From: Phymatolithon calcareum
Taxonomy: Eukaryota > Rhodophyta > Florideophyceae > Hapalidiales
Length of the DNA: 64,000 nucleotides
Assembly: GCA_977006965.1 (NCBI GenBank)
Contig: OZ345363.1
Span: 1,984,001-2,048,000 of the forward strand
Reading direction: 5' to 3'
In this document: positions 50,619-61,640 of the stretch, piece by piece
Layout of the letters: every line of letters begins with the position of its first letter
How positions within the stretch are numbered: the stretch's first letter is position 1
Notes under the pieces: generated by a model
What the model saw: the letters and a program-made list of their open reading frames with translations, nothing else
Told to the model about the DNA's origin: nothing
The model's database searches: none
Translations under genes and position numbers: made by a program

Positions 50619-51395
50619 ATCATTGTTGGAGCAGAAAAGTCTGTGCATATCAGAGGGTGAGAAAATATTTGAAGAGCAGCTCATTTCATCCCCGCTCGCT
50701 ATCTGGCGGCATACGGCATACCCTGCACTCCAACGCGACAAGATTGACTAATGTGAATTCCATCCTTCAAGATTGTCAATTGTTTTCGATGCTTCCCCAG
50801 AAGCACCGTCTCGTCTCCAGAACTACAGACTTCGCAACTCTTTGCAACAGCAAAGTCTGCAGTGCTGGAACAGGTGTGACTTGACAAACTCCTAATAGGC
50901 CGAAAGATTTTCAATTTTAATGGTACACGACAAACCGCACTAACACATCTTGTTTCTCGGACTGCCAATAGTGGACGAAAGTTGAGGATCCGAATTTCAC
51001 CTGCATGACTGCACAGCACCTCCCGATCGGCAACGATAGCTTATTACTTTACGAAACAAGCAATTCCGGACATGTTGGATAGGAAGTGTTTTATTTAAAT
51101 GATACTTTATTGATGAAACCGTGCTGGAGCATGATTTCGCTGCGGCCAGCGTGGGCACTAAGCCCAAGAAGAGACAAACCCGGCCTCTCTGCTTCCAGCA
51201 TTCCTTTCTCAAGAATAGTGCGCTGCACGAATGAAATCATATGTGCGAAGCTGTTTAATCATGGGGAGGTGTTTTTCGCCTGGTTGTCAAGAGCACTGTA
51301 AGGCACGGAAATTTTCCTTATTAAAGGGACCTTCTTCTCCACTTGGGGTGATAAGTCGACCACCACCAGGGGGCTGCCTTTCAGCAACCGTCAAA

Positions 51396-52001
51396 ATGTA
51401 TATTCGAATGCTCCCATTCCTGGCAATTTTTTTCATTCTGCAATCCGCATTGGGAAGCTCTGTGCAAAAGGCGGCCATTCCAAAGCTCTGTGCTCCCCGA
51501 CGAACAATTCAACTCGGCGGCAAGAACGATTGCACCAACAAAAAAAAGGACTTCTTCGCCTGCTCCGTCTACAGTGGCGGGAAATGCAGTGATTTCTGCT
51601 ACGAGCTAGTCCTTTCTCGTGCTCTGGAGGCTCGAGCGTGCCGCAACCGGCCTTCAAACTGGCGTCTCTACTTTTTGAACCGTCGCTGTGTTTTCCAATG
51701 CAAGAGGACACATCAGCAGATCAGACGGGCACGTCGTAATCGCTTTGTGACCCTGAGTGCCCTCGTGTTTGTATCTGTACAGAACAGGACAATCTCATCG
51801 AAGGGTATGCTCTTTCAACCTGAGAAGAAGCTCGAACCAAAGGAGTTAGCTGCTTGTCGTAGGCGTGGACATTGTGTTTCGCTTGCAAAGGAGTTCGCAG
51901 CGAAAGAAAACTGCTGGTTTTGCCGCTGGCGACGAGTCAAGTGCCCTCCTACCTGCAGCAAGAATGGACGCTTCACGTGGACATTTCAGTGGAATTTCTA
52001 A
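51396..52001 (+). CDS. Secreted cysteine-rich protein, locus 5
   Basis: 201 residues, intact, the duplicate of locus 1 in segment B. The start at 51396 gives the signal peptide MYIRMLPFLAIFFILQSALG. Same fourteen cysteines in the same spacing as locus 1: LCAPR, NDCTNKKKDFFACSVYSGGK, SDFCYELVLSRALEA, ACRNRPSNW, RRCVFQCKRT, then AACRRRGHC and NCWFCRWRRVKCPPTCSKNG, end FQWNF. Differences from locus 1 are substitutions only, with no indel across the frame, while flanking DNA has indels. AATAAA at 52104-52109. The Lys/Arg content is high; cationic secreted proteins of this kind may bind nucleic acid, carbohydrate or membranes, but nothing here proves it. Confidence 0.82.
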   Translation: MYIRMLPFLAIFFILQSALGSSVQKAAIPKLCAPRRTIQLGGKNDCTNKKKDFFACSVYSGGKCSDFCYELVLSRALEARACRNRPSNWRLYFLNRRCVFQCKRTHQQIRRARRNRFVTLSALVFVSVQNRTISSKGMLFQPEKKLEPKELAACRRRGHCVSLAKEFAAKENCWFCRWRRVKCPPTCSKNGRFTWTFQWNF

Positions 52002-53286
52002 TATCAACGAAATGCTGTCTTACTGCCGCGCACAGATCGGTTTAATTTTCAATGCGGTACTAACGATAATCTAAACAGAATGCAGGGCGAACTACAAAAT
52101 TAAAATAAACCATTTCTGAAGCATGATACTGTACAGTTTCTATGCACAAGCAAAAACAGTGTATTTAAGGTTTGTAGAAGACGAAAAAGAAGTGTACATT
52201 TTTAATTAAAAGGTACCAAGGCATCTGTAGAAACATCTTTGCGAGTGCCATGCGAGCATAGGAAGGGTATCATTTGATTTTAGACTAGTGGGTGCGACAC
52301 CATCTGGTGGGGTACCAGAACCTACATCTGGATCAGTAAGGTTTGCAGGGGAAGTGTGCGTTCAGCCAAAGGGGGGGGGGCGAAATTGTAGGTTTTTATT
52401 TTAGAAGCCCTCAACGCCGGCGCACGCCGACACCAGAGCAGCTTCGCATTGCTCTGTAACCCTTCCAGCGAAGAGTTTAGCCAAGGGTGCTTCCGCCCAG
52501 AGAGAGGGAAGAGGGAACCGGCGTAAGAGTATTTTCATCCTTGCGCCTCGACGATTGCATACAGATTAGGCTATACACAATCGAAATACCCCCGAGGGCT
52601 TACGACCCTGTACCACGCTAAACCGGCCCTCGACGTGGGGTCAGCACCACCATCGTGGGGTACTCTAGGTGAGCTTACTCATAAGCGCGAAAATGGGAGC
52701 GTATGCCCAATGAATTCAAAAATGAGCGTTCAGGAAGTTCATATCCTATGTGGGTGCTCTCGCCTGGAGACAGGGCGTTGCCCAACTTGAGATGACACTT
52801 CTCACGCCAGAGAGGTCACTGCACTGACTGGCACAACCCAAACATTGCGAGACACGTATGCCAGGATACGTTACGCCGAGCAAATAAGTGAGCAGTGGGG
52901 TCGACACCAGAAAACAAAAAGACCGGAAACACGGCGCAAGAGCTTTTTGATGCGTCGATTCCTCTACGTTGTCAATAGTGGCGCTGTCAACGCCGTCACT
53001 TGTTTGGATCCAAATATGTAATACGCTTGACGCAATGCACTGTTGAATGTCAAATAAGGCTACTGTGACATAGAGATATCGAAACGCTCGCCGATGTTCG
53101 CGTGACGGCTGAAATTAGAACAAGGTAGGCTATGATACACGGGTCGAATTGCCGATATTCCGACTCGCAATGGTTATTTTTGCTCATCAAGACCGGTCTG
53201 TCCGTTCGCGTGGTAGTGGGATTCAATCTCTGCCCGTCGGTCCGTGCGGAAGATATTCGACATTCTGGATTGTCGGCATTGACTGC
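52002..53286. other. Non-coding segment-B sequence
   Basis: Collinear with 6060-7304 and 11551-11730. It contains a LINE7 tail insertion at about 52371-52495 (GGGGG, then CGAAATTGTAGGTTTTTATT and TTAGAAGCCCTCAACG), absent from copy A near 6680. No conserved open frame. Confidence 0.5.
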
Positions 53287-53298
53287 GACGATACTTGG

Positions 53299-53611
53299 GG
53301 GATATGTGCTGATTTATTTTAAAAAGCTCCAAAGGCCTCTCTTCAAGAGTAACAGGGCCGCTTTTGCACGATTTTCTAAGCTAACGTAGTTTGACTATTC
53401 AGTATATACTTGATTCGTATTTCTCTCCCAACAAGTGCTCTAGTGAGTCGCTTACATTCATATTCAATTTCAGGACTAATCTTGTCTGAAGATAGAATGC
53501 GTTGTTGCGCGACCAGCTCAGTCACGGCTGTGACACCAAAGTATGCACCTAGTATTGATTTTCTCCAAAGAGGTGCTCTGTTGAATATCAGCCGTAGTCA
53601 TCGCAAACGTG
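53299..53611 (-). mobile_element. LINE5 3' fragment with target duplication
   Basis: Flanked by GACGATACTTGG (53287-53298, 53612-53623). Segment A has GCGATACTTGAAATC near 11728. The left border is the LINE5 tail (GATATGTGCTGATTTATTTT); the minus-strand frame codes for the LINE5 C-terminus (VTAVTELVAQQR..., EYECKRLTRALVGREIRIK). Confidence 0.85.
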
Positions 53612-54942
53612 GACGATACTTGGAATGAGATCAAGCCGTCGTACATCGACAACAGAAGATGCGGCGATGGGCGTCAGGGTTGCGAATTCATCGGTCATGA
53701 GTGCGAGGCAGTCCCAACCGTTGCCGTCACCGTTGGTTAGTACACCCGCGCATAAGAAAAAGGCGGTGTGGCCATATTGACAAAAATCAAGCAGTAATTC
53801 AAAGTCTCACAAGACGAGAAAACATGCTAGCGCTATTCTGCTGTCCTGGTGCAGGACCCTACTCCTCTGGGATCATTCCGCGCCATCTTGTGCAAGAGGT
53901 AGCAATGCAAACGTCCGGTTCCACTAAAATTGCGATGACATTGTTGTCAGAATCACAGCCTTGTCGTCGTTATTAGAAGTATGCGCTTTGCAATTGATGC
54001 CTCGATACATCGAGTAAGGTGACAACCCAACAAAAGACAAGTCGCCATCAAAAACAACTTAGAATTTACAGTCTCTTCAGCCCGTGCGTATCCCGTCCAT
54101 TGCTATTGCAATTAATTGCAATTCGTAGCAATTCGACCCAAATTGGGTTCTGATGAAGAATTGCAATTAGAATTGCTGGTAGGTTGTACGAGAGTATATA
54201 GTTCAACAAGTGCAGAGTTGTCGGAAATAACGATCACTTCAAATGTATCATGCGTAGTACGTGGTAATAGGTTGTCGGTAGCATCTAATTTTATTACATA
54301 ACTCGGGCCAGTATAAGCGTTCACCGGGGGAGCACCGCACCATTTTGGCCCAAATCAACTAAATAACTATCGGCCAAAATGTTGCCGTGCTCCCCTAGTG
54401 TTCGGTACGTAAAATTCTACGTACAGTTACAACGTTCATGAATTCAACCGTCCATGTGATCGTTCTGTTGTAGTGGCCTGCGCAGACCACTACACAGACT
54501 AGAAACGAGCCGGGCGTTTTGCCCAATCTGCGGCACAACAGAGAAATCGATATGACAATATTGTCATACCGAAGGATTCGTCCACTTTTCAGCCAGAAAC
54601 TTCATTTCCAGCCTCTAATGGCACCTTCTATCTACGACAGGTTTCCTTTCAAGGAGCATTCTCGATAGTGCCCACCTATCTGATCTGTTAAAAAAGGGTA
54701 CAAGAAGAATCGCCTACTCGTGAACTTTATCCCTACGAAGGGATTAGAGGGTTCAAGAATTTTTGACGCGATCGCTGAACAACAGATGTCTCGCGGAGTG
54801 CCTGACGCTGTTCAACTTTGTCGACTACCAGCCCCGTCGGCGGACCAGCTGCCGGATTTTGGTCCAAGTATCATAATAGGAACGAAGAACGGAAACTCAT
54901 CCAATAATGCAAAAGGATTGACGGCACTACCAATTGCTGGTA

Positions 54943-57462
54943 ATGCTGCATCAGCGCAGCCCACACCGCCGATCCCAGCCGCACAGTACCACTCACATCG
55001 CATTTGAACGCAGTTTTCGCGTTGTTGAGCTATTCAAGAGAACGATCCGCCTGAACAACAGAGCAAAAATGAACGGAAGGGAGCTCCCATCGGGGATCCA
55101 AGAAAATGGGACACTACCAGGGCCTTGCCAGGCATGTAACAGGACTCTGAAGACGAACAGGCCAATGACGGCCGATTTGCGAGAGCAAATTTCAACATTT
55201 CTCCCCAACGGAGCCACTTTTAAGGTTTTGCGGAACATTTCAGCGTCCATCGCAGAGGCAGCGCGAAATTGGAGAAGCAATCCAAAAGAGAAAAGAGCGC
55301 AAAGAAGAAAGCGCAATTCTCGGGCGGCGAAAGTGGCAAATCAATCCCGTAAAATAACTGGGAATCCTATCGGGACAATGGAGAGCGTGATGGAGAGTCC
55401 GATTGCCGGGGTCGAGAATGGGCATGGAGACGGAGCATCGGCAGCGCAATTGAATCAAAATGTCGAATGCGAAAATTCTGATGCCTGTCCCAGTGCCGAA
55501 AGAGAGCAGGAAGTAGAAGAAGCAATTGAGGACCGGCCGGATCCGGAATCTTGCGGTGGAGGCAAGGGCTGTGATGACAGGGACTGCGCAGTTCATCTTC
55601 GCTGCCAGCTATGCCATCATGGATGGGAGAATTTTTTCCTGAAAAGAAACGCGGCACGCCGTCTACACAGCTTGCGTCATGTTGTTGCGCAGCACGTGGG
55701 TGACTCTGAAGACGAATTTATATCAGCAATAAGGTTGTTCTGGAAATCTCGGAAAGATCTTCGAAATGGAACAGGAAATGAACCTGCCGACTCCTTTGCT
55801 AAGATGCTACTCAAATCTACTGAAACCGATGGCAGAATTGTTTGTCGAGCCCACTACAGCGCGTGCGCCAGATCTGTAAGCTCTATGTCTCAACGGCTAT
55901 CTTGTTCCTTGTGCCAGTCCATTTTAAGGAAGGGAAGAATGGGGAAGAAAATTTGCAGGATTGCGCAGAAGACGGCAAACGGCGATTCCGAATACCTTGC
56001 AATGCGCAATGCGGCGAAAAGCATCGTCGATGACACCGTTGGTGAGCTCAAATTCCACGACGGAAGTCCTTTCGATGGAGATTTTGATGCGTTGTTTGAG
56101 GTGACACGCTGTTGTAACTCGTGCTATATGATTCTATGGCGTTGCGCGAAGGCACTGTCTAACAAAGTCATCGGAAACCAAATTCTTCGAAATGGGCCTG
56201 TTTCTCGGAAGGATAAGAGCGATGATGAAGATAGTGAGGAGGAAAGCGAGGTCGATTCGCCCGTTGCGAAAGGTATTAGACGGGAACTGCTCACAGATTA
56301 CCTCACTTCTGCAGAATCAAGTTTGCAGTGCTCTGAGGATATGGGAACCGGCAGTGTGAAGTGGAGTAAAAAGCTTTTCAATGGGTATGTGGAAAAAGCC
56401 ACCAACGCGCAGCAAACTCCAGTGAGCTATCGAACATTTATGCGCGCACTATACACTCACACACAGCTTGTAAGTTTATCGACAAAAATGAAAAAAGGCA
56501 GCGCTTTGATGACACACACGGCAATAAAGCGGTACCTAACAGCGGCGTCTTTAAATCGAGACCATGCACGAAGCGGTATAAGGGAGCTTCGCAATCGTGA
56601 GCGGAACGAAAGATTCGCATTATTGGCAAAGAGATACAAGAGATCAATTGTAACAGGAGAAACGGTCCTCGAGAAGGACTCGCCGATTCTGGAATGCGTT
56701 CGGATAGTATGCAATGTTGATGGGCGTTTGTTGCGCGATGCACTAATGGAAACAGAGACGAGAGAACAGTACGTCAAGCGCCTTGCTGCAGAAGCACTTG
56801 CACTCTCTGAGTCACAATCAAATACTTTAAATATCGACGACATTTCCTTTCCTAATGGCAGTAAAGGAATTTGCAAAGAAGCCGTTCAAATGCTTTCAAG
56901 ATCTGAGCACCGTCAGCTGGTAAGCGCACTTTTTCGTATTGAGCAAGCGGCATACGGGCGCAGTCGATTCGGTTTGGGTCCTATCTCCGGCGTCATTGGA
57001 AGTTATTTGCACATCGAAGCGTCAAAGGCTGTTGTGGAAACATGCCACGGATTAGGAATTTGTCGATCCTACAACACTTTGCAGAGGCACAGAGCAAAAC
57101 TATACAAAAAGAACAAGAATATGCCAGCCGCCGAGAAGCTTGATAACCGTTTGAGGTGCACCTGGATGTGGGACAATGTTGACAGGGATGTGCAACACAA
57201 TGTGCAACACATATTTGGAGAATCTAAGTCCTTGCATGGAACAGGCATCGTCGGAGCTGAAACCAACGGAACTGCACCTGTATTTACGGACGAAAAATAT
57301 TGCAAGCTGAGCATCGAAAAGTTTCCACGTCCACTAGACATGCTGTTCAGTGAGCGTGTTTCGCATAGCGGGAAGACAAAGCGGTCATGTGCTGTTCTTC
57401 TTTGTGGCCTTGTCTGGACGTTTAGAGAGAATTTAATGATCATCGCGCGACACCCACACTGA
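54943..57462 (+). CDS. Academ-like transposase, N-terminal frame
   Basis: About 839 codons from ATG 54943 (an alternative ATG at 55069 has the better local context). Zinc-binding clusters: PCQACNRTLK near residue 65; CGGGKGCDDRDC...CQLCHHGW near 210-235; CRAHYSACA, LSCSLCQSILRKG near 305-330; CCNSCYMILWRC near 390. An acidic stretch (DDEDSEEESEVDS) follows. The second half is mixed alpha/beta without a motif I can name (HRQLVSALFRIEQAAYGRSR, GLGICRSYNTLQRHR). It ends at TGA 57460-57462, which overlaps the ATG of the next frame (TGATG). The cysteine-rich modules resemble large orphan proteins of this element type. Confidence 0.75.
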   Translation: MLHQRSPHRRSQPHSTTHIAFERSFRVVELFKRTIRLNNRAKMNGRELPSGIQENGTLPGPCQACNRTLKTNRPMTADLREQISTFLPNGATFKVLRNISASIAEAARNWRSNPKEKRAQRRKRNSRAAKVANQSRKITGNPIGTMESVMESPIAGVENGHGDGASAAQLNQNVECENSDACPSAEREQEVEEAIEDRPDPESCGGGKGCDDRDCAVHLRCQLCHHGWENFFLKRNAARRLHSLRHVVAQHVGDSEDEFISAIRLFWKSRKDLRNGTGNEPADSFAKMLLKSTETDGRIVCRAHYSACARSVSSMSQRLSCSLCQSILRKGRMGKKICRIAQKTANGDSEYLAMRNAAKSIVDDTVGELKFHDGSPFDGDFDALFEVTRCCNSCYMILWRCAKALSNKVIGNQILRNGPVSRKDKSDDEDSEEESEVDSPVAKGIRRELLTDYLTSAESSLQCSEDMGTGSVKWSKKLFNGYVEKATNAQQTPVSYRTFMRALYTHTQLVSLSTKMKKGSALMTHTAIKRYLTAASLNRDHARSGIRELRNRERNERFALLAKRYKRSIVTGETVLEKDSPILECVRIVCNVDGRLLRDALMETETREQYVKRLAAEALALSESQSNTLNIDDISFPNGSKGICKEAVQMLSRSEHRQLVSALFRIEQAAYGRSRFGLGPISGVIGSYLHIEASKAVVETCHGLGICRSYNTLQRHRAKLYKKNKNMPAAEKLDNRLRCTWMWDNVDRDVQHNVQHIFGESKSLHGTGIVGAETNGTAPVFTDEKYCKLSIEKFPRPLDMLFSERVSHSGKTKRSCAVLLCGLVWTFRENLMIIARHPH

Positions 57463-59726
57463 TGAACGTTTTGGCGTCGGATTCTCTGGCGGTTACTGTG
57501 GACATGACCGAGAAGATTTTAAACATTCGAAAGCGAGGTTTGGAGGCATTTGAAGAACATGCGAGGCTTCTCCTTTACCCAGGGCGAGACTGGTCCCGCC
57601 CGTTCCAAGGATGGACGAGAAAGCACGCAGTTGGAGGATTTTCCGTCGCCAGAGATGCTGCAAACAGAAACACAGCTCAAGCAAAACGTAAGCGTGAAGA
57701 AGCAAGGAGAAAAAATCTGGCTGGCACAGTGCTGAGATCTAGGGGAAGAGATTTGGCACAGGCTGAGAAAAACGGAATGACAGACCTTGTCAGGAGAATT
57801 AGAGATAATATTGATCTCGTCTCACCAAAACCACTTGCGATGATGGAACTTGGTACGGACGAGCCTCGGCATGCCGCAAAAGCAGATACTATAAATGAGA
57901 CACAGAAGGCACTTCTCGATGCATCTGTTGTGGGTGAAGACACAACGAGGTGCTCTCCATTTCTCCTCAACAGCCATACTCCTGCTTTCACAGGGAAAGT
58001 GCTCGTCGCAATTGACGGAATGAACTGTGTACACTCAAAGCTGAATTATTCCCTTTGCTTGACGGTTGGTATGCATGTTGAGCGAGTTGCAAAACGAATT
58101 TTATCATCTGCTTACTCTGCCTCAGGTAGTTCTGCGGCTGCAGTTGACGGTCATTTTGACGACCCAGCGCTAGTTCCGACCGCAAAGTTACATGAGCACA
58201 CCAGGAGAGACGAATAAAGAGCAGTGATATCGGAATACAATGGAAATTCCGCTCGCCAGTTCCAGTTCTGCCTTGATGCAGCGCCCCCAAAGGAATGGGA
58301 TTCCTCTGTTCTTGCAGACCGAATGATGAAAAGACGCTTTGTCAATTGCGTAGCAGCGCAAGTGTTGTGTCAGGCAGGTTCGATGACAAGAGGTAAAACC
58401 TTTTCCGACAACGCTCCAATACGTGTGCATGGGGCACAAATCGCTCTTTCGCCCGGAATTACTGCGGCACGGGTCTCTCCCAACGATTTGAGAGTTTTTT
58501 CAGGACAAGATGGCTGTGCTATCATCCACCATGTATCAGAAGAGCTTACCTCTATCATAGAAGAGTGCAGACGAAATTCGTCTTCTGCGATTTGCCGATC
58601 AGTGACTGTCGAAACCGTTAATGATAACACTGTTGTGACATTTTCTGACTGGAGTGGGCTTATAACTGAAGTGGGCGAAGGGGAGGTCCACATGCAATCT
58701 GTGCTTGACTTCGAGTATAGAAGACAACTGATGGGGCAGCCAAACGCAGAGGAACGTAACATAACATGTCTTCAAGTGTCAGATGATTCTGATAATATCC
58801 CTCTGGCACTTGCTGGTATCTCAAAAGGTTTGTTTGGAAATGCACGGGTAATTGTGAAGCTTCGATATTCGTACGTAGACATTCGAAAATTTTCGCATGC
58901 TTTGAACGCAGCCAACGTTGGACTGGAGTCCTGGATTCACTTGTCTTGCTTTTGTCGAAATGACTTCAACAATGGTTACGAAGTGGCCACTCCAAGGCAG
59001 CTGGTGAGGTCGTATTTTGCTAACAGTGACGTTATTGGTAGCTTAAAGACAGAGCAGAGCATGCTGAATCTGTTCTATACAGCATTTGCTACATACAAGG
59101 CGGATTTGAAGGTTCCTCAACTGACTGGGGACCTTTTTTCCCCTGAATGGAAAAAGGAAGCTCGCCTGGAGATAGCATTCAGCTCCAAGACGAAGTCAGG
59201 ATCTCAATTACTTCCACAGGACTCCGAATTCCGACACGTATTCCGGCGCGCAGTTCTGTGGAATTGGCGTGAGTACTGGGGGAAACTGAATATTTTAAGG
59301 CTTGGGGCAATTCCATGTGGTCTTCAATTTGGTTTCAGAGACGGCCTTCCTGTTTTAGTGGTTGAGGATGATATGGAAAGACACAATGCAACCTTGAAGC
59401 TTCTACGACCACCAAAGTGCGGCTGTGGAAAATCAGGAACCGGCGAGTTTGGCTCTCCTACATCTCTTTGTTCTTGCGTGAAAAGTGGTGGAGCCTGCTC
59501 TGCGAAGTGCAAGTGCTCTGCGCAGCGATGTGTGAATCGTACTGCAATATCCCCACCTTCAGCGCAGCCGACCATAACTGACAATTCTGATGAGTACAGC
59601 GACAACTCTCGTTCGTTGAGATCACAAAGGGGGTCAGAAAGTATCAATTACCAACTTTCTGATGATGAAATGGAGGAGGAAGAAGAGAATGAATACGATG
59701 ACTTGTGCGCAAGACAAAACATTTAG
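57462..59726 (+). pseudogene. Academ-like protein, XPG-like nuclease and CXC part
   Basis: One frame with a single TAA at 58215-58217. First part (251 codons): a basic helix (AKRKREEARRKN), then GKVLVAIDGMN (Asp185) and AAVDGHFDDP (Asp229) with AKLHEHTRR, which match the first acidic residues and the basic arch of XPG/FEN-type nucleases. The second part restarts at 58218 and carries the further acidic cluster VSDDSDNIPLALAGI (186-200 counted from 58224), a Trp-rich region (AVLWNWREYWGKLN) and a tesmin/TSO1-like CXC module (CGCGKSGTG...CSCVKSGGACSAKCKCS, 399-432), then an acidic tail. The stop falls right after the basic motif. It may be a decayed sense codon. Confidence 0.7.
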
Positions 59727-59974
59727 TAAATTCACATGTTGCTGACATTAAAGAAGATTCGAAAAAAGCGTGCAAAGTCGCGTTTCGCATTCCTTTGGAC
59801 TAATCTGATCGAAATATAATAAGGCGGCACACAAATGTCCGTTATTACTTTCGTATGCCGCACTATCCCCGGTCCGACGGACTCAATACTGCCCGGCTGC
59901 AGAACCTGCTCGCGACTCACGCGTTGAAAACGTTGTGTTCTTCCGGTTAAAACAGACCTCCAAGTAGATGTATT
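59727..59974. other. 3' flank of the transposase frames
   Basis: Includes AATAAGG near 59818 and a diverged first unit of the repeats that follow (59870-59930, GGTCCGACGGACTC..CCCGGCTGCAGAACCTGC). No gene. Confidence 0.4.
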
Positions 59975-60780
59975 GAGCTTCAAAGACGCTCAAATTTCAA
60001 AACGTGCGTGGCTGATGAGTTCGTATAAGAATAGGAGCGGGGTGCCATGGGCAAAGATGAACGAGCCGGTGCCCACATTCGGAATCCACGCTATCAACGC
60101 CGTTCGTCGCTGGTATAGTCTCCACGGTCGCGATCACATTGGTTGGAATCGATGACACACTACTTCCCAGCTCCACAACCTGCCAGCAACCCACGCCTTC
60201 GAAATATTCAAGTTATGTTCATCAAGTTAGAGTGGATCACAGAGAAAATGTGACGAGCTTCAAATACGCTGAAATTGCAAAACGTACGTGATTGGTGAGT
60301 TCGCGCCAGAACAGGAGCGGGGTGCCATGGGCAAACATGAACATGACGGCACCGGCATTCGGAATTCACGCTATCAGAGCCTTCCGTCGCTGGTATAGTC
60401 GCCACGGTCGCGATCACATTGGTCGGCACCGATGGCCCACTAGTTCCCGGCTCGAAACCTGCGAGCAACCCACGCCGTCAAACTATTCAAGTCATGTTCC
60501 TCAAGTTAGAGCGGATCACCGAGCAATGTCACGAGCTTCAAAATCGCGGAAGTTGCAAAACGTACACGCCTGGTGATTTTTCTCATCGCAGGGACGGCGT
60601 GCCATGGGAAAAGATGAACATGACGGCACCGGCATTCGGCATGCACGCAACCAGCGTCGCTCAGATCAACGATTCGCCGCACGCATTCAGAAAACACGCC
60701 ACCAGCGCCCATCGTCGCTGGTATGGTCGCTACCGTTGTGGACATATTGGTCGGTGCCTATGGCGGCGGCAGGTCTAATG
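59975..60780 (+). repeat. ~280-bp subterminal tandem repeats
   Basis: Units start with GAGCTTCAAA at 59975, 60255 and 60533 (spacing 280 and 278). Each holds GGGGTGCCATGGGCAAA.ATGAAC, GGCATTCGGAATCCACGC and CGTCGCTGGTATAGTC..CACGGTCGCGATCACATTGG. About three units plus a diverged partial one. Such subterminal repeats often bind a transposase. Confidence 0.85.
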
Positions 60781-61203
60781 CAGTGCACTGCAGTAAACTT
60801 AGACCTAAATGAATGTAGCCCTTTTGGGTCTTGAAAAGGTCCGAGTGGTCACCAGCATTTCGGTTATCATACTGTGCGCGGCGTTCTTTCTGCCCCTCGT
60901 GAATGCCAATTTTCCACACCGAAAACACGCTCTCGCTCAGTTCGAGATGCATTCTCTCGTGTGCCCATGGCCCTAGACCTTCATTCATATCCCCAGCTTC
61001 CTTCTTCATCGTCTTCTAAATACCTGTACGAAGAATTTTTTTGGTTCAAAAAAATCTGGGGTCGGTAGACTCTTCTTTGACCCTGGTGTACAAGAAAACT
61101 AGCGTATCCAGCTGTTTTTACCACAAAAGCACCACAACGATTCCGATATGATAACTTATGATCCCATCGAATCTGCCGCAGAATTCCGGAGAGTTCTGGT
61201 CTG
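60781..61203. other. Right end of the Academ-like element
   Basis: Non-coding as far as I can see. GAAGAATTTTTTTGGTTCAAAAAAATC (61029-61055) is partly fold-back. The inverted terminus TTCTGGTCTG closes the element. Confidence 0.4.
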
Positions 61204-61391
61204 TACAAGAGAACGATCACATGGATGGTTGAATTCATTCACCCGTTCAAGTATAACGGTATGGGTGTCTAGAGTGCCGTTTCTGAAAAGACAGATAGAA
61301 GAGTCAATATAAAAAGTGAAGTCGTACATTTATCCAAAGCACACTACCAGAACCACTCGACAACACCAAAACAAATTTCACTCTTCCAACC

Positions 61392-61640
61392 ATGGTATTA
61401 CCTATTCCGAAACCGAAGCCGGAACAAGTTGTACAGCAGCTAATGCAACTCCTTCGTGAACAGCCTCGAGATATCCATTCAAGTCAGTCAGGTCGAACAC
61501 GACGAAATGTGATGTTTTGCGTCTACATCTGTCACAAGGGCGATCAATGCACTGAGGGAAGCGAATTTTGTTTCGAGAAGGGCACTGGTTTTTCGAATCT
61601 GTACAATCACCTGAAGCCTTGCATCGGTGGTGGCCGTTAG
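61392..61640 (+). CDS. hAT BED-type zinc-finger remnant
   Basis: 82 residues from ATG 61392. N-terminus MVLPIPKPKPEQVVQQLMQL, then a finger-like stretch CVYICHKGDQC, EFCFEKGTGFSNLYNHLKPC. The GT..SNL..HL..C pattern is that of BED fingers at the start of hAT transposases, where they bind the element ends. The catalytic part is absent, so the element cannot move by itself. Confidence 0.6.
   Translation: MVLPIPKPKPEQVVQQLMQLLREQPRDIHSSQSGRTRRNVMFCVYICHKGDQCTEGSEFCFEKGTGFSNLYNHLKPCIGGGR

Larger units (their letters stand above)
54495..61203 (+). mobile_element. Academ-like DNA transposon, 6.7 kb
   Basis: Nested in the hAT at CCACTACA. Ends CAGACTAGAA and (inverted) CAGACCAGAA, flanked by TACA (54491-54494, 61204-61207). 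hAT copy 1 has the single site CTACAACAGAACG (34771-34783). Short inverted ends, a 4-bp target and a large protein with an XPG-like nuclease and Cys-rich zinc modules suit the Academ superfamily, but the assignment rests on my reading of motifs. Contents: a leader region to 54942, two long frames (54943-59726) and ~280-bp tandem repeats near the 3' end. Confidence 0.7.

Noticed and set aside
54495-61203. KDZ-type (Kyakuja/Dileera/Zisupton) transposon
   Set aside because: The cysteine clusters suggested it, but the 4-bp target and XPG-like motifs fit Academ-type better; Zisupton-type elements make about 8-bp duplications.
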